Of a stretch of DNA of 10,227 bases, positions 1-6,952 are shown in pieces; the stretch's first letter is position 1; the number at the start of each line of letters is the position of its first letter. The DNA comes from JAJISK01 sp046759185 (lineage in GTDB: Archaea > Thermoplasmatota > Thermoplasmata > RBG-16-68-12 > JAJISG01): NCBI GenBank assembly GCA_046759185.1, contig JBHIBO010000043.1:1-10227 (forward strand), written 5' to 3'. The position numbers and the translations under genes were made by a program. A model generated the notes under the pieces. It did not search any database and was not told the DNA's origin. It saw only the letters and a program-made list of their open reading frames with translations.

Positions 1-502
1 CCTGACGCATCGTGAGCCCGATCTTGCTCTCCCGAGGATTGCGCTCGTTGAGGCTCACGGCCACGATCCGACCCCGGGTCTTGTCCCCGAGGCGCAGGTC
101 GCGCTTCGTGTCCTTGCCCACCAAGCGTTGGTTGTCCTCGTCCACGTCCACCCGGTCGTCCATGATCTGGCTGATGTGCAAGAGGCCGTCCAGGGGACCG
201 AAACGGACGAAGGCACCGAACTTGAGCACCTCGACCACGCTCCCTTCGACAACCTCTTGCATCGAGGGTTGAAACATGAGGGCGTCGAACCGCACCTTCT
301 GGTACACGGCCCCGTCTCCGTGGACGATGCGACCGTCCCCCACACGCTGGATGTTGGAGGCGAGGAGCGTCAGCCCGTCCTCCCCGCTCACGTTTCCTTC
401 GAGGGTGGTGCGGGTGAGTTCTTTGGCAACCTGGTCCAGGTCCTCGCCCAATCGCTCGGGCGGGATTCGCACGACGTCCTCTCGGGTGACTTTGACATAC
501 AT
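1..502 (-). CDS. rpo7: RNA polymerase subunit Rpo7 (RpoE'), 3' end cut by window edge
   Basis: This is the archaeal RNA polymerase stalk subunit Rpo7 (RpoE'), which pairs with Rpo4 and contacts nascent RNA and initiation factors. The visible 167 residues begin MYVKVTREDVVRIPPERLG, the usual N-terminus of the family's tip domain. From about residue 80 there is an S1 RNA-binding domain, seen as VVEGSVVEVLKFGAFVRFG and then DGLLHISQIMDD, KDTKRDLRLGDKTRGRIVAVS and SKIGLTMRQ. Family members are about 180-190 residues, so only the last 15-25 residues are missing to the left. The ATG at 500-502 is preceded by GGAG (complement of 511-514) eight bases upstream, which supports this start. In many archaea the next gene is spt4 (rpoE''), which would lie outside the window. 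Identification is firm; only the C-terminal end is unseen. Confidence 0.95.
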   Translation of the reverse strand, partial: MYVKVTREDVVRIPPERLGEDLDQVAKELTRTTLEGNVSGEDGLTLLASNIQRVGDGRIVHGDGAVYQKVRFDALMFQPSMQEVVEGSVVEVLKFGAFVRFGPLDGLLHISQIMDDRVDVDEDNQRLVGKDTKRDLRLGDKTRGRIVAVSLNERNPRESKIGLTMRQ

Positions 503-639
503 GGCAGGAGCTCCAGGCCCAGGTCGAGCACAAGGTCGTCTCGACGGGGTCCCGCGTGGGCGCCTGTGGGCGCCCCAGTCACGGATTTCAGTTCAAGGGC
601 GCCGAGAATAAGAAGTTGTCGGGGGAGGGGCTCTTGGGC
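503..639 (-). other. rpo7-apgM intergenic spacer with a short tandem repeat
   Basis: This 137-bp gap between two leftward genes shows no convincing gene. It holds a 9-base direct repeat, GTGGGCGCC at 556-564 and 566-574, separated by one base. Each copy contains the palindrome GGCGCC, so the transcript could fold there. An AT-richer stretch on the minus strand (CTTCTTATTC, about 607-617) is the only weak TATA candidate and would give rpo7 a leader of roughly 80 bases. No T-run terminator is visible. Confidence 0.4.
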
Positions 640-1866
640 TCAGGCGCCGAATTTCTCGGTGCGATTGGCCAGATCGAGAAGGAGGGGGAGAACGTGGCTC
701 CCCCGAATACGCCCCATGGAACCCCTGGCCACGGCGATCTCGTCGAAGCGCTTGACCTCATCCGTTCGCATGCCCTCTGTGTAGGCGAGGAATGGCACCG
801 GGTCGGCGCTGTGATCCCCCGTCGTGGAGGGAGTGGAGTGGTCCGCCGTGACCCCGAACACCCATTCCCTCCGAAAGGCGTCACGCAAGGGCCCTAGGCT
901 CCGATCGATCCGCTCGATCACATCCACTTTCTCGGCCGGCTTACCATCATGGCTCACGATGTCCGGGGCTTTGATGCTAACGACTACGACATCATGATCT
1001 TTGAGGGCGCCCATGGCGGCGGCCATCTTGGCGTCGAAATCGGAATCGAGGCCTCCCGTGGCCCCCTGCACATCCAGGAGGTTCATTCCCACGACCCGAC
1101 AGATTCCTTTGACGAGCGCCACCCCGGCCACGGCGGCGAACCGGAGACCCCAGATCTCGGACAGCGGACGGATCCGAGTCAGGCCACCAGCCCCCCGGGT
1201 CAGCACCACGTTGGCGGGAGGGCGGTCCTTCTGGATGCGTTCCCGGTTGACAGGATGCGTAGCCAGAACTTTCTTCGCCCGGGCGACGAATTGATTGACG
1301 ACGCGTGCGGTCTTCGCCGCCTCTGGCGCGAGGGCCTCCACTTCCGCCACGGGCACGTTCAAGGCGTGGGGATCTCCATCAGTGACTCGGGGGTCGAGAT
1401 CTGTGCCTCGGAGGAGAAGAGCCGCCCGGTGCTCCGTTCCCGCCCGGAACGCCAGCCGCACATCCTCGAATGTCATGTCCGTCAGGGACGCCGCGAGTTC
1501 GTCGGTTCCCGTCCGAATCCGTCCGGCCCGTCGGTCCACAACCGTCCCCTTCGCGTCGAGAGTGGCGAAGTTGCACCGAAAAGCCACGTCCCCCTCTCGG
1601 ATGTCCAGTTGCACGCCCGCGGCCTCAAAGGGCCCTCTTCCCGTGTAGACCTCGTAAGGGTCATAGCCGAACAGGGCTAGATGCGCCGTGTCGCTCCCTG
1701 GTCGGATTCCTGGGCCAATCACGTCCACCTGCCCACACGCCCCTCGGGTGGCGAACCAGTCCAGGTTGGGTGCGGCCGCTGCCTGGAGCGGGGTCTGACC
1801 TCCCAGATCCTCTACGGGTCGATCGCCGAGGCCATCGCAGACGACCAGAAGGACCCTCTTCTCCAT
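640..1866 (-). CDS. apgM: 2,3-bisphosphoglycerate-independent phosphoglycerate mutase, archaeal type
   Basis: This cytoplasmic enzyme interconverts 3-phosphoglycerate and 2-phosphoglycerate without a bisphosphoglycerate cofactor, in glycolysis and gluconeogenesis. It belongs to the archaeal ApgM branch of the alkaline phosphatase superfamily. At 408 residues it has the normal length. The metal-binding aspartate is D11 in VLLVVCDGLGDRP. The phosphoserine nucleophile is S58 in RPGSDTAHLALFGYDP, followed by the family motif VYTGRGPFEA (residues 73-82). Further metal ligands are visible as D302/H306/D307 in APDIVSHDG, D342-H343 in TADHSTPS and H352 in GDHSADPVPF. The protein starts directly with MEKRVLLVV, as is normal for the family. 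No Shine-Dalgarno sequence precedes the ATG, and an AT-rich palindrome sits about 27 bases upstream, so a leaderless transcript is plausible. It is flanked by rpo7 downstream and the atpI-like gene upstream, on the same strand but with 131-137 bp gaps, so it may be transcribed alone. Confidence 0.96.
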   Translation of the reverse strand: MEKRVLLVVCDGLGDRPVEDLGGQTPLQAAAAPNLDWFATRGACGQVDVIGPGIRPGSDTAHLALFGYDPYEVYTGRGPFEAAGVQLDIREGDVAFRCNFATLDAKGTVVDRRAGRIRTGTDELAASLTDMTFEDVRLAFRAGTEHRAALLLRGTDLDPRVTDGDPHALNVPVAEVEALAPEAAKTARVVNQFVARAKKVLATHPVNRERIQKDRPPANVVLTRGAGGLTRIRPLSEIWGLRFAAVAGVALVKGICRVVGMNLLDVQGATGGLDSDFDAKMAAAMGALKDHDVVVVSIKAPDIVSHDGKPAEKVDVIERIDRSLGPLRDAFRREWVFGVTADHSTPSTTGDHSADPVPFLAYTEGMRTDEVKRFDEIAVARGSMGRIRGSHVLPLLLDLANRTEKFGA

Positions 1867-1888
1867 TCGTGGGCCGGTAGAGACTCGG

Positions 1889-1898
1889 GCTAATTAGC
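1889..1898 (-). promoter_or_regulatory. Possible apgM promoter element, palindrome GCTAATTAGC
   Basis: A perfect 10-bp palindrome, GCTAATTAGC, is the most AT-rich stretch upstream of apgM. Its centre is about 27 bp before the apgM ATG, the distance expected for a TATA box serving a leaderless archaeal transcript, and apgM has no Shine-Dalgarno sequence. The match to a TATA consensus is imperfect, so it could instead be an operator for a dimeric regulator, or chance. Confidence 0.35.
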
Positions 1899-1997
1899 GT
1901 TATGTTGAGTGTACCCAGGATAGTTCTGTCTTCCCTGAGTCATCGATCGGCGAATGGCCCTGTCTGGCCTGGAAGGCAATGCCAACCTGGAAGAATC

Positions 1998-3149
1998 TCA
2001 GTCCCCGGCTTCTTCGGGAACCTCCAGCTTCACAGACGGCTCAAACTTCACCTCCTGTCCCATTTCCGCGAGGTCGTAGAACTGGGAGTAGAACTCGACG
2101 TAGTGAAGGCGTAGGGCGTGGAGCCCTATGATGAACAAGGCGAGAAACATGATCGTGCCATGACTCACGACCAAGAGCATGCCCGCGACGGCCCACCCGC
2201 CGAATCCCGAAGGCAGGAGCTGCCCCAGGATCATGCTGTTGATCGCGACCCCCAGGCTACCTTTCGCGATGGCGATAATGCCAAGGCGGAGGTAAGAGAG
2301 GACCGCGGTGACGAATCGTGGGATTTCTACCAGGGCGACGACGCCCCCGCCGAGGGTGACCAACGCAATGCCCACGCTGGTGATGGCCAGAGCGGGAATC
2401 CAGAGGAGGGTGAGGACGAATCCAAAGAGACTCAGGACGAGGAGGATGCCCCCCGCCTCTGCAATGAGCCAGCTGAGCCGCCGCAAGAAGGCCACCCTCA
2501 GGCCCACCCGTCGACGGCCGTAGATGAAACCTGCCACCAGTCCGATGTTGATGTGGATGAGTCCTATGATGACGGAGAGGGAGAGCAGGGTGGGGACGTC
2601 TTGGAGCCTGTCCAGTAGGTGAAACCCGAAGATGGGCACCTGGAAACCGAAGAAGTCAGCGAAGACGACCGTTCCGAAGACGATGGCCCAGAGACCCCCG
2701 TAGAGCATGAGCGCTGACGCGAGCTCCATCATGGGCGTGGTGTAGTACCGTCGCAGGAGGAGGCCGGCGAGCACGAGCACGAGGCCATATCCGTAGTCTC
2801 CGAGCATGAAGCCCGCGAATAGGGGCAGGGTCACGAAGGTGAGGAATGACGGGTCAAACCCGGCGGTACCCGGGAGGGAGAAGAGTTCCACCAGCTGCTG
2901 AAAGGGCCGCAAGAAGCGGCGACTCCTCAGAAGGACCGGCTGCGTTGTGACGACGGGCGTTTCTTCCTCCCAGACGACGGCCACTCGACTGTCTGACACC
3001 TCTTCGACGATATCCCGAAGATCCGTGAACCACTCCTGAGGAATCCATCCGTCGATGGCGAAGTAGTACGTGCCGAGTTCGACGTTGCTTACGTGCACGA
3101 TCTGGAGGGAAGACAGGATGTCCTCTGTCATCGGGAGGTCGTCTCGCAC
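1998..3149 (-). CDS. atpI: A-type ATP synthase subunit I-like protein, short form
   Basis: This is the membrane stator subunit (subunit I, equivalent to V-ATPase subunit a), which forms the ion half-channels against the rotor ring. From residue 100 the membrane half is complete: eight hydrophobic segments (about 101-118, 119-133, 143-166, 187-210, 225-248, 250-275, 279-308, 317-345). It carries the motif FAGFMLGDYGYG (111-122), the essential arginine R288 in VLSYLRLG, and the C-terminal signature LHALRLHYVEFYSQFYDL (343-360). The soluble part is only about 100 residues, whereas family members have about 300 and total 620-700. It ends in the usual AIDGWIPQEW segment just before the membrane. 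The given GTG start (3147-3149) has no ribosome binding site. The frame stays open upstream and reads LVKLIRVLVAGVRDDLPM, which resembles a normal subunit I N-terminus, so the real start may be a non-standard codon such as ATT at 3186-3188. No other ATP synthase gene is nearby; the usp gene is directly upstream. The family is certain, but its role in a working synthase is open. Confidence 0.88.
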   Translation of the reverse strand: MRDDLPMTEDILSSLQIVHVSNVELGTYYFAIDGWIPQEWFTDLRDIVEEVSDSRVAVVWEEETPVVTTQPVLLRSRRFLRPFQQLVELFSLPGTAGFDPSFLTFVTLPLFAGFMLGDYGYGLVLVLAGLLLRRYYTTPMMELASALMLYGGLWAIVFGTVVFADFFGFQVPIFGFHLLDRLQDVPTLLSLSVIIGLIHINIGLVAGFIYGRRRVGLRVAFLRRLSWLIAEAGGILLVLSLFGFVLTLLWIPALAITSVGIALVTLGGGVVALVEIPRFVTAVLSYLRLGIIAIAKGSLGVAINSMILGQLLPSGFGGWAVAGMLLVVSHGTIMFLALFIIGLHALRLHYVEFYSQFYDLAEMGQEVKFEPSVKLEVPEEAGD

Positions 3150-3190
3150 GCCCGCGACGAGGACTCGAATGAGCTTGACGAGGGTAATGG

Positions 3191-4045
3191 TCAGCCACCG
3201 CCAATCCCGCCATCCTCGCGCACCACGACCACGGAGGAGGGGGCCTGCCTGATGACGCGGCTCGTCACGCCCCCCAAGCTGAAGACGGGGGCATCGGTGA
3301 CGCCCTTGGCCCCCATGACCACGAGGTCGTCTTTCCCCTCGATTGCCTGGGACACGATCTCGGTCGTGGGATCCCCGTACCGGATGCGGCGAGTGGGGCG
3401 AACGCCTCCCGTCCTCATCCGTTCCTCGGTCGTGCTGAGAAACGGATCGGCAAAGCCCTTCGATACAGTGAACTTCACTCGCGCCGGGTGACTTTCGATC
3501 ACGACGAGAAGGGTGAGGGACGCATCCGCACGTTTTGCGAGGGTCCCTGCCCAGGTTGCCGCCTCCGACGACCCGAGGGATCGGTCCAACGGGACCAGAA
3601 TCCGTCGAAACTCCCCGGGAGGTCGAACCACGAGCACGGAGGATTGGGACAGCAGGGCCACCCGGAAGCTTACGCTCCCGAGAGGATACAGCTCTGAGAT
3701 GCTGGTCCCACGGCTACCCACCACCACGAGATCGGGTCTCCACTCCCCTTCTACCGATAGGATTCGCTCAACGGGGTGTCCGTGTTCCAACCTCTCCACG
3801 TGAGACAGCCCGGCTGCACCAAGATTCTCCCCCGCCTCGGCTAGGATGTTCTTGCCCTCCGTTTCCAGCGCCTGAACAATGGTCTGAAACAGGTCGGCCC
3901 CCACGCCATATTCATCATACGTCGGGACGGAGTGTATGGTTAGGACCTCAGAACCAAAAATCTCCGCAAGCCTCAAGCCCGCGTCCAAAGCCATTCTTGA
4001 ATGGCTCGAGCCATCGACAGCCAACATGAGGCGACGTAGTCGCAT
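3191..4045 (-). CDS. Universal stress protein, two tandem UspA domains
   Basis: A 284-residue protein with two UspA domains. Domain 1 covers about residues 1-141 and starts RLMLAVDGSSHS. Its end matches the ATP-binding consensus G-2x-G-9x-G-S exactly (G110, G113, G123, S124), then VLVV. Domain 2 covers about 147-275 and starts ILVPLDRSLGSS. It has G245, G248 and G258, but G259 replaces the Ser/Thr, so nucleotide binding there may differ. Such proteins are cytosolic, ATP-binding, and often regulate transporters or stress responses; the partner here is unknown. A GTG start at 4057 would give four extra residues, but it lies inside a GGTGATC ribosome binding site (complement of 4052-4058) six bases before the ATG at 4043-4045, so the ATG is preferred. 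The atpI-like gene follows on the same strand, 41 bp to its GTG or 2 bp to its possible ATT start, suggesting co-transcription and perhaps a functional link at the membrane. Confidence 0.93.
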   Translation of the reverse strand: MRLRRLMLAVDGSSHSRMALDAGLRLAEIFGSEVLTIHSVPTYDEYGVGADLFQTIVQALETEGKNILAEAGENLGAAGLSHVERLEHGHPVERILSVEGEWRPDLVVVGSRGTSISELYPLGSVSFRVALLSQSSVLVVRPPGEFRRILVPLDRSLGSSEAATWAGTLAKRADASLTLLVVIESHPARVKFTVSKGFADPFLSTTEERMRTGGVRPTRRIRYGDPTTEIVSQAIEGKDDLVVMGAKGVTDAPVFSLGGVTSRVIRQAPSSVVVVREDGGIGGG

Positions 4046-4051
4046 GTCCGC

Positions 4052-4058
4052 GATCACC
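4052..4058 (-). promoter_or_regulatory. Ribosome binding site of the universal stress protein gene
   Basis: On the minus strand this reads GGTGATC, a perfect seven-base match to the archaeal 16S rRNA 3' end, with six bases before the ATG at 4043-4045. It decides the start: the upstream in-frame GTG overlaps the site and is unlikely to be used. Confidence 0.7.
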
Positions 4059-4390
4059 CAGCAGACATCGACAGATAAGGAGTCCTCGCTTGTACAATCC
4101 TGTCAGTCCATATGCTTCCCTGGGCAAGCTTTGAAACCCAGTTGGTATCCGTGTCTGTGAGCCCGGAGAATCCCGGTCCCCTCGAGAAGCCCATCCGGCG
4201 GGAAATGCGCCATCCCATGCCCCTCCGTGTTCGATGGGGTCGCCGGGGGACCCGACCAGGCCGCAGTGCCAGAGCTGTAGAGACCAGAGTCGTTGGCCAA
4301 GGGAGTCTGCCACTATACACCATAGAGACGCTTCCTTGCGTTGACGCGGTCGCGCCCGCCCGTTCGAGCCCCTGCGTGGAGTCGAAGGGA

Positions 4391-4398
4391 TTTTATAA
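4391..4398 (+). promoter_or_regulatory. TATA-like promoter element TTTTATAA ahead of the radical SAM gene
   Basis: TTTTATAA stands out in GC-rich surroundings and fits the archaeal TATA box (TTTATA). Transcription to the right would start near 4420 and leave a leader of about 240 bases before the radical SAM start at 4659. The minus strand reads TTATAAAA at the same place, so leftward transcription toward usp is also possible. Confidence 0.5.
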
Positions 4399-4495
4399 GG
4401 GGGTCTCATGCCCGTAGAAATAACTCCGTAATCGGGGGATTAATATGGCGGCCAGGACCCTAAGCGGAGAGAAGCGGCTGCCTACCCCGGTGGGA

Positions 4496-4519
4496 GGAGC
4501 TGGGAACCGACCCGGCTCC
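4496..4519 (+). other. Hairpin in the radical SAM gene leader
   Basis: GGAGCTGGG and CCCGGCTCC pair over nine base pairs, with one T-G wobble, around the six-base loop AACCGA. No T-run follows, so a simple terminator is unlikely. It lies about 140 bases before the start codon and could be part of a structured leader or an unrecognised RNA. Confidence 0.4.
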
Positions 4520-4658
4520 CGATCGTTGCGTGAGGAGGCTGAGATGGATGAGAGTGTTTCCGGCTGAGAAAACCCTGCTGGGATCCTGGGTGACTCGCGA
4601 ATCCGCGCGATCCGGGATGCTGCGTTGGGTGATTTGACCCAGGCGTTGAGAGGGGCCC

Positions 4659-6107
4659 ATGCAACTGAATCAGATCGACTTCGTCAACCCTTTGCACGGT
4701 GAAGGGTACAGCAAGTACGGCGTCTACTGCCAGCCGTACGGCGGGGAGATTATCCGGCAGCTCGTCCGCCGAATCGATCCCTCCATCAACTTTCGGATCC
4801 TCGACGAGACCCGCGGGGACCAGATGGACTTCGAGGGCGACGTGATGTTCGGAACCGCTTACACATACCCCGTGAAGCGACTGTACAAGATTGCTCAGGG
4901 GTACCGGAGTCGAGGCAAGCCAGTGGTCCTGGGAGGCATCCACGTTAGCATGATCTACGGCTACCCGGAGCTCTCCCAGCAGGAATACACGAACGCGGAT
5001 GCCATCGTCGTGGGGGAGGGGGAGAGTGTCGTCCCAGACCTCATCGCGGACCTGAAGGCCGACCGGCTGAAACCACTGTACCAAGGTCATCCCATCGAGT
5101 CGGACTTTCCCGTGCTGTGCGAAGAGCCGCTTAGACCGGGGTGGCAGTTCCCCGTACAGTTCCTCCGAGGTTGCCCCTGGGGATGCGAATTCTGCAGCGT
5201 TCCGGGTATGTTCGGAAACCGCTACCGGCAGCGCCCCCTCGAGTTCATCCTCCAGGAGGTGGAGCAGTACCACGCCATGCGTGGTCCGACCAACACCATG
5301 GTCTCCCTGGATGACGACCTCAATGACCCCCGGACCGTCTATCCCGTCCTGGAGGCGATTCGTGACAACCTGGGCGAGGTCCGAGGGGGCTGGACGAGCG
5401 CCACGGACATGAACCTCGTCGTGAACTTCAAGGGCCGCATCAACCACAAGTTCCTCCAGTTGGCCAGCGACACGAACTGCTACTCCCTGTATTTCGGCTT
5501 CGAGAATGTCCACCCTCGTGTTCTCAAGGGTGAGCTGGGCGTCAGGAAGAACACCCCCAGGTACTACCCGAAGCTGGCGAAGGCATGCCATGACTACGGT
5601 ATCATGGCTTGGGGGTCCACGATCCTATCACCCCAGAGCGTCTCGTGGGAGGACGTCGAGTACATGGTGGACTGGTACAACGCGGCCGAGATCGACGTCA
5701 TGGGCTGGAGCATCCTAACCCCACTCCCCGGTACACCCTTGTTCGACAAGATGTACCGGGAGGGCCTCGTGTACTCCGGGGACGACAAGAGCAACGGGAC
5801 GAAGGTCGCCTGGTTGGATCTGGACTGGAGTAAGTACGACGTGCTCCACACCGTCTGGCTGCCGGAAGGCGCGAAGCATTCGCCGGAAGAGATCGAGGAG
5901 ATGCGGGAGTGGGCCATGCACAACTATGAGACGGGGCTCACGAGGAGCGCCGTGCTCGCCGCTTACAATCTGATTCGGGGGAAGATGCGGGGGGCCGTCA
6001 GGCATGGCATCCGGGCCTTCATGGGTCTCAAGCATCGCGGCGTACTCCCCGAGAAGTTAGTCGAGAGGGCCTTCTTCGGGAAGAGAGTCAGCCACGAGGT
6101 AAACTGA
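4659..6107 (+). CDS. B12-binding domain radical SAM protein, substrate unknown
   Basis: A 482-residue enzyme with the architecture of the cobalamin-dependent (class B-like) radical SAM family. Residues 1 to about 150 form the B12-binding-like Rossmann domain, visible as PVVLGGIHVSM (88-98) and ADAIVVGEGESVVPDLI (113-129); no DxHxxG cobalamin-ligand motif is present, as is common in this group. The radical SAM core runs from about 165 to 390, with the 4Fe-4S cysteines C172, C176 and C179 in FLRGCPWGCEFCSVPG. Later family landmarks are DDDLN, YFGFE and ILTPLPGTPLFDKM, then HTVWLPE and a helical C-terminus. Relatives methylate or couple unactivated carbons, including in lipids; nothing here fixes the substrate. 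The ATG at 4659 has GAGG at 4650-4653 and an in-frame TGA at 4647-4649, so the start is firm. The gene stands alone, with a long leader upstream and a convergent neighbour 43 bp downstream. Confidence 0.93.
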   Translation: MQLNQIDFVNPLHGEGYSKYGVYCQPYGGEIIRQLVRRIDPSINFRILDETRGDQMDFEGDVMFGTAYTYPVKRLYKIAQGYRSRGKPVVLGGIHVSMIYGYPELSQQEYTNADAIVVGEGESVVPDLIADLKADRLKPLYQGHPIESDFPVLCEEPLRPGWQFPVQFLRGCPWGCEFCSVPGMFGNRYRQRPLEFILQEVEQYHAMRGPTNTMVSLDDDLNDPRTVYPVLEAIRDNLGEVRGGWTSATDMNLVVNFKGRINHKFLQLASDTNCYSLYFGFENVHPRVLKGELGVRKNTPRYYPKLAKACHDYGIMAWGSTILSPQSVSWEDVEYMVDWYNAAEIDVMGWSILTPLPGTPLFDKMYREGLVYSGDDKSNGTKVAWLDLDWSKYDVLHTVWLPEGAKHSPEEIEEMREWAMHNYETGLTRSAVLAAYNLIRGKMRGAVRHGIRAFMGLKHRGVLPEKLVERAFFGKRVSHEVN

Positions 6108-6150
6108 CCTGTCGGTCCCGCCGGTTAAGACCCGGGCCGAATCAGCTGCT

Positions 6151-6948
6151 TCAGCGTTGCCCCGAGGCCGATTTCCGGAGGACGAAGCGTTCGCCGGCCC
6201 CCACTCCCACGGTCTCCCGCGCGTGCCCCCAGTTCACTGCAATCTCGAGGTATCCGTCGCTCGAGACCGTTAGGAGGGCCTTCCCCGGTTCGTGGGCCTC
6301 GTAACTCTTCACAAAGGGCACCTCGTGGGCCCCGTTTGCCTCCAAGTCGTAGAAGCCGCCAGGGGAGATCCAAGAGGGGAGGGCATCCTGGGGAACGTTG
6401 GTGATCAGGTTCCCAAAACGGTCCTCAAACAGGATTTCTCCTCGAACGGCCTCCGCTGTGATTTCGAACTTCCCGAAGTCCAACGACACGGGAGACCGGA
6501 CGCGCTGGCCCATGGCTGAGGGCTTGACTCCCAGGCTCAGATGCGCAGCGGCCGGGGCAAAGACGTCACGGCCGTGGAAGGTGTGGGAAACCTCCGGCAG
6601 GCGATACGCCTCGTTGGACAGCTCGTAGGCCGCGAACTCACCGAGGCTCGCGGCCGCCGGGAGGAGCAGGCCGTTGTCGGGACCGACCAGGAGGCCCTTC
6701 TCCCCTTCGATGACGAGAGGTCTGCGGGCTCCTCCAACACCGGGATCGACGACCGCGAGGTGGATGGCCGAGGGATAGTACGGGACCACCGAGGCGAGGA
6801 CGAAGGCCCCCTCGCGCACATTCTGGGGCGGGATGTCGTGGTCCAAGTCCACCAAGGTGGCCCGAGGGTTGAGGGAGAGGATCACCCCCTTCATCGCCGC
6901 TACATACTTGCCGGGGCCGAAGTCGGAGAGGAGGGTGATCAGGGGCAT
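6151..6948 (-). CDS. S-adenosylmethionine hydrolase (DUF62, SAM hydroxide adenosyltransferase)
   Basis: Members of the DUF62 family, related to fluorinase and chlorinase, hydrolyse S-adenosylmethionine to adenosine and methionine using an activated water. At 265 residues the length is normal. The conserved Asp-Arg-His set appears as D68 and R75 in VVDPGVGGARRP and H125 in SHTFHGRDVFAP. Other landmarks are LLSDFGPGKYVAAMKGVIL (6-24), VGPDNGLLLP (88-97) and the C-terminal-domain motif EDRFGNLITNVP (175-186). The absence of a halide-binding insert argues for hydrolase rather than halogenase activity, but that rests on family knowledge. The start lies four bases after the stop of the PINA-type gene and has only a weak AGG ribosome site, so translational coupling in one operon is likely. 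The 3' end converges with the radical SAM gene; the enzyme might lower SAM or remove adenosyl groups, but a link to that neighbour is speculative. Confidence 0.92.
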   Translation of the reverse strand: MPLITLLSDFGPGKYVAAMKGVILSLNPRATLVDLDHDIPPQNVREGAFVLASVVPYYPSAIHLAVVDPGVGGARRPLVIEGEKGLLVGPDNGLLLPAAASLGEFAAYELSNEAYRLPEVSHTFHGRDVFAPAAAHLSLGVKPSAMGQRVRSPVSLDFGKFEITAEAVRGEILFEDRFGNLITNVPQDALPSWISPGGFYDLEANGAHEVPFVKSYEAHEPGKALLTVSSDGYLEIAVNWGHARETVGVGAGERFVLRKSASGQR

Positions 6949-6952
6949 CTGC

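Larger units (their letters stand above)
4046..4658. other. Divergent gene-free region between usp and the radical SAM gene
   Basis: This 613-bp region separates the leftward usp gene from the rightward radical SAM gene. I could not support a protein here: the open frames that cross it in both directions have no recognisable composition or domain. The left part (4046-4120) holds the usp ribosome binding site and weak TATA candidates. Positions 4120-4385 show nothing I can assign, including no tRNA or SRP-like signature. The right part has a clear TATA-like element at 4391-4398, a second AT-rich stretch (ATTAATAT, about 4439-4446), a strong hairpin at 4496-4519, and smaller inverted repeats near 4588-4615 and 4625-4641. 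A 40-codon reading frame, 4445-4567, starts at the ATG in TTAATATGGCGG; it could be a leader peptide but is not otherwise supported. Confidence 0.6.

Noticed and set aside
1968..1993. CCTGGAAG direct repeat (1968-1975 and 1986-1993) just downstream of the atpI-like gene
   Set aside because: Two eight-base copies are too little to call a repeat element, and no function is suggested by context.
4355..4380. GCCCGTTCGAGCCCC resembling a tRNA T-loop
   Set aside because: The flanks do not pair and no other tRNA parts are present.
4112..4417. Open frame of 101 codons on the plus strand, and overlapping open frames on the minus strand
   Set aside because: Composition is that of GC-rich shadow frames, with no domain or convincing ribosome site; several overlap each other.
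4525..4575. GTGAGGA, CTGA, GGATGA and CTGA in order, resembling C, D', C' and D boxes
   Set aside because: The first and third boxes are imperfect and only two bases separate the first C-like box from CTGA, leaving no room for a guide.
4482..5591. 369-codon open frame on the minus strand opposite the radical SAM gene
   Set aside because: The radical SAM frame carries clear motifs over the same bases; the antisense frame has none.
6105..6150. GACC-TGTC-GGTC inverted repeat between the convergent radical SAM and DUF62 genes as a terminator
   Set aside because: The stem is only four base pairs and there is no T-run on either strand.
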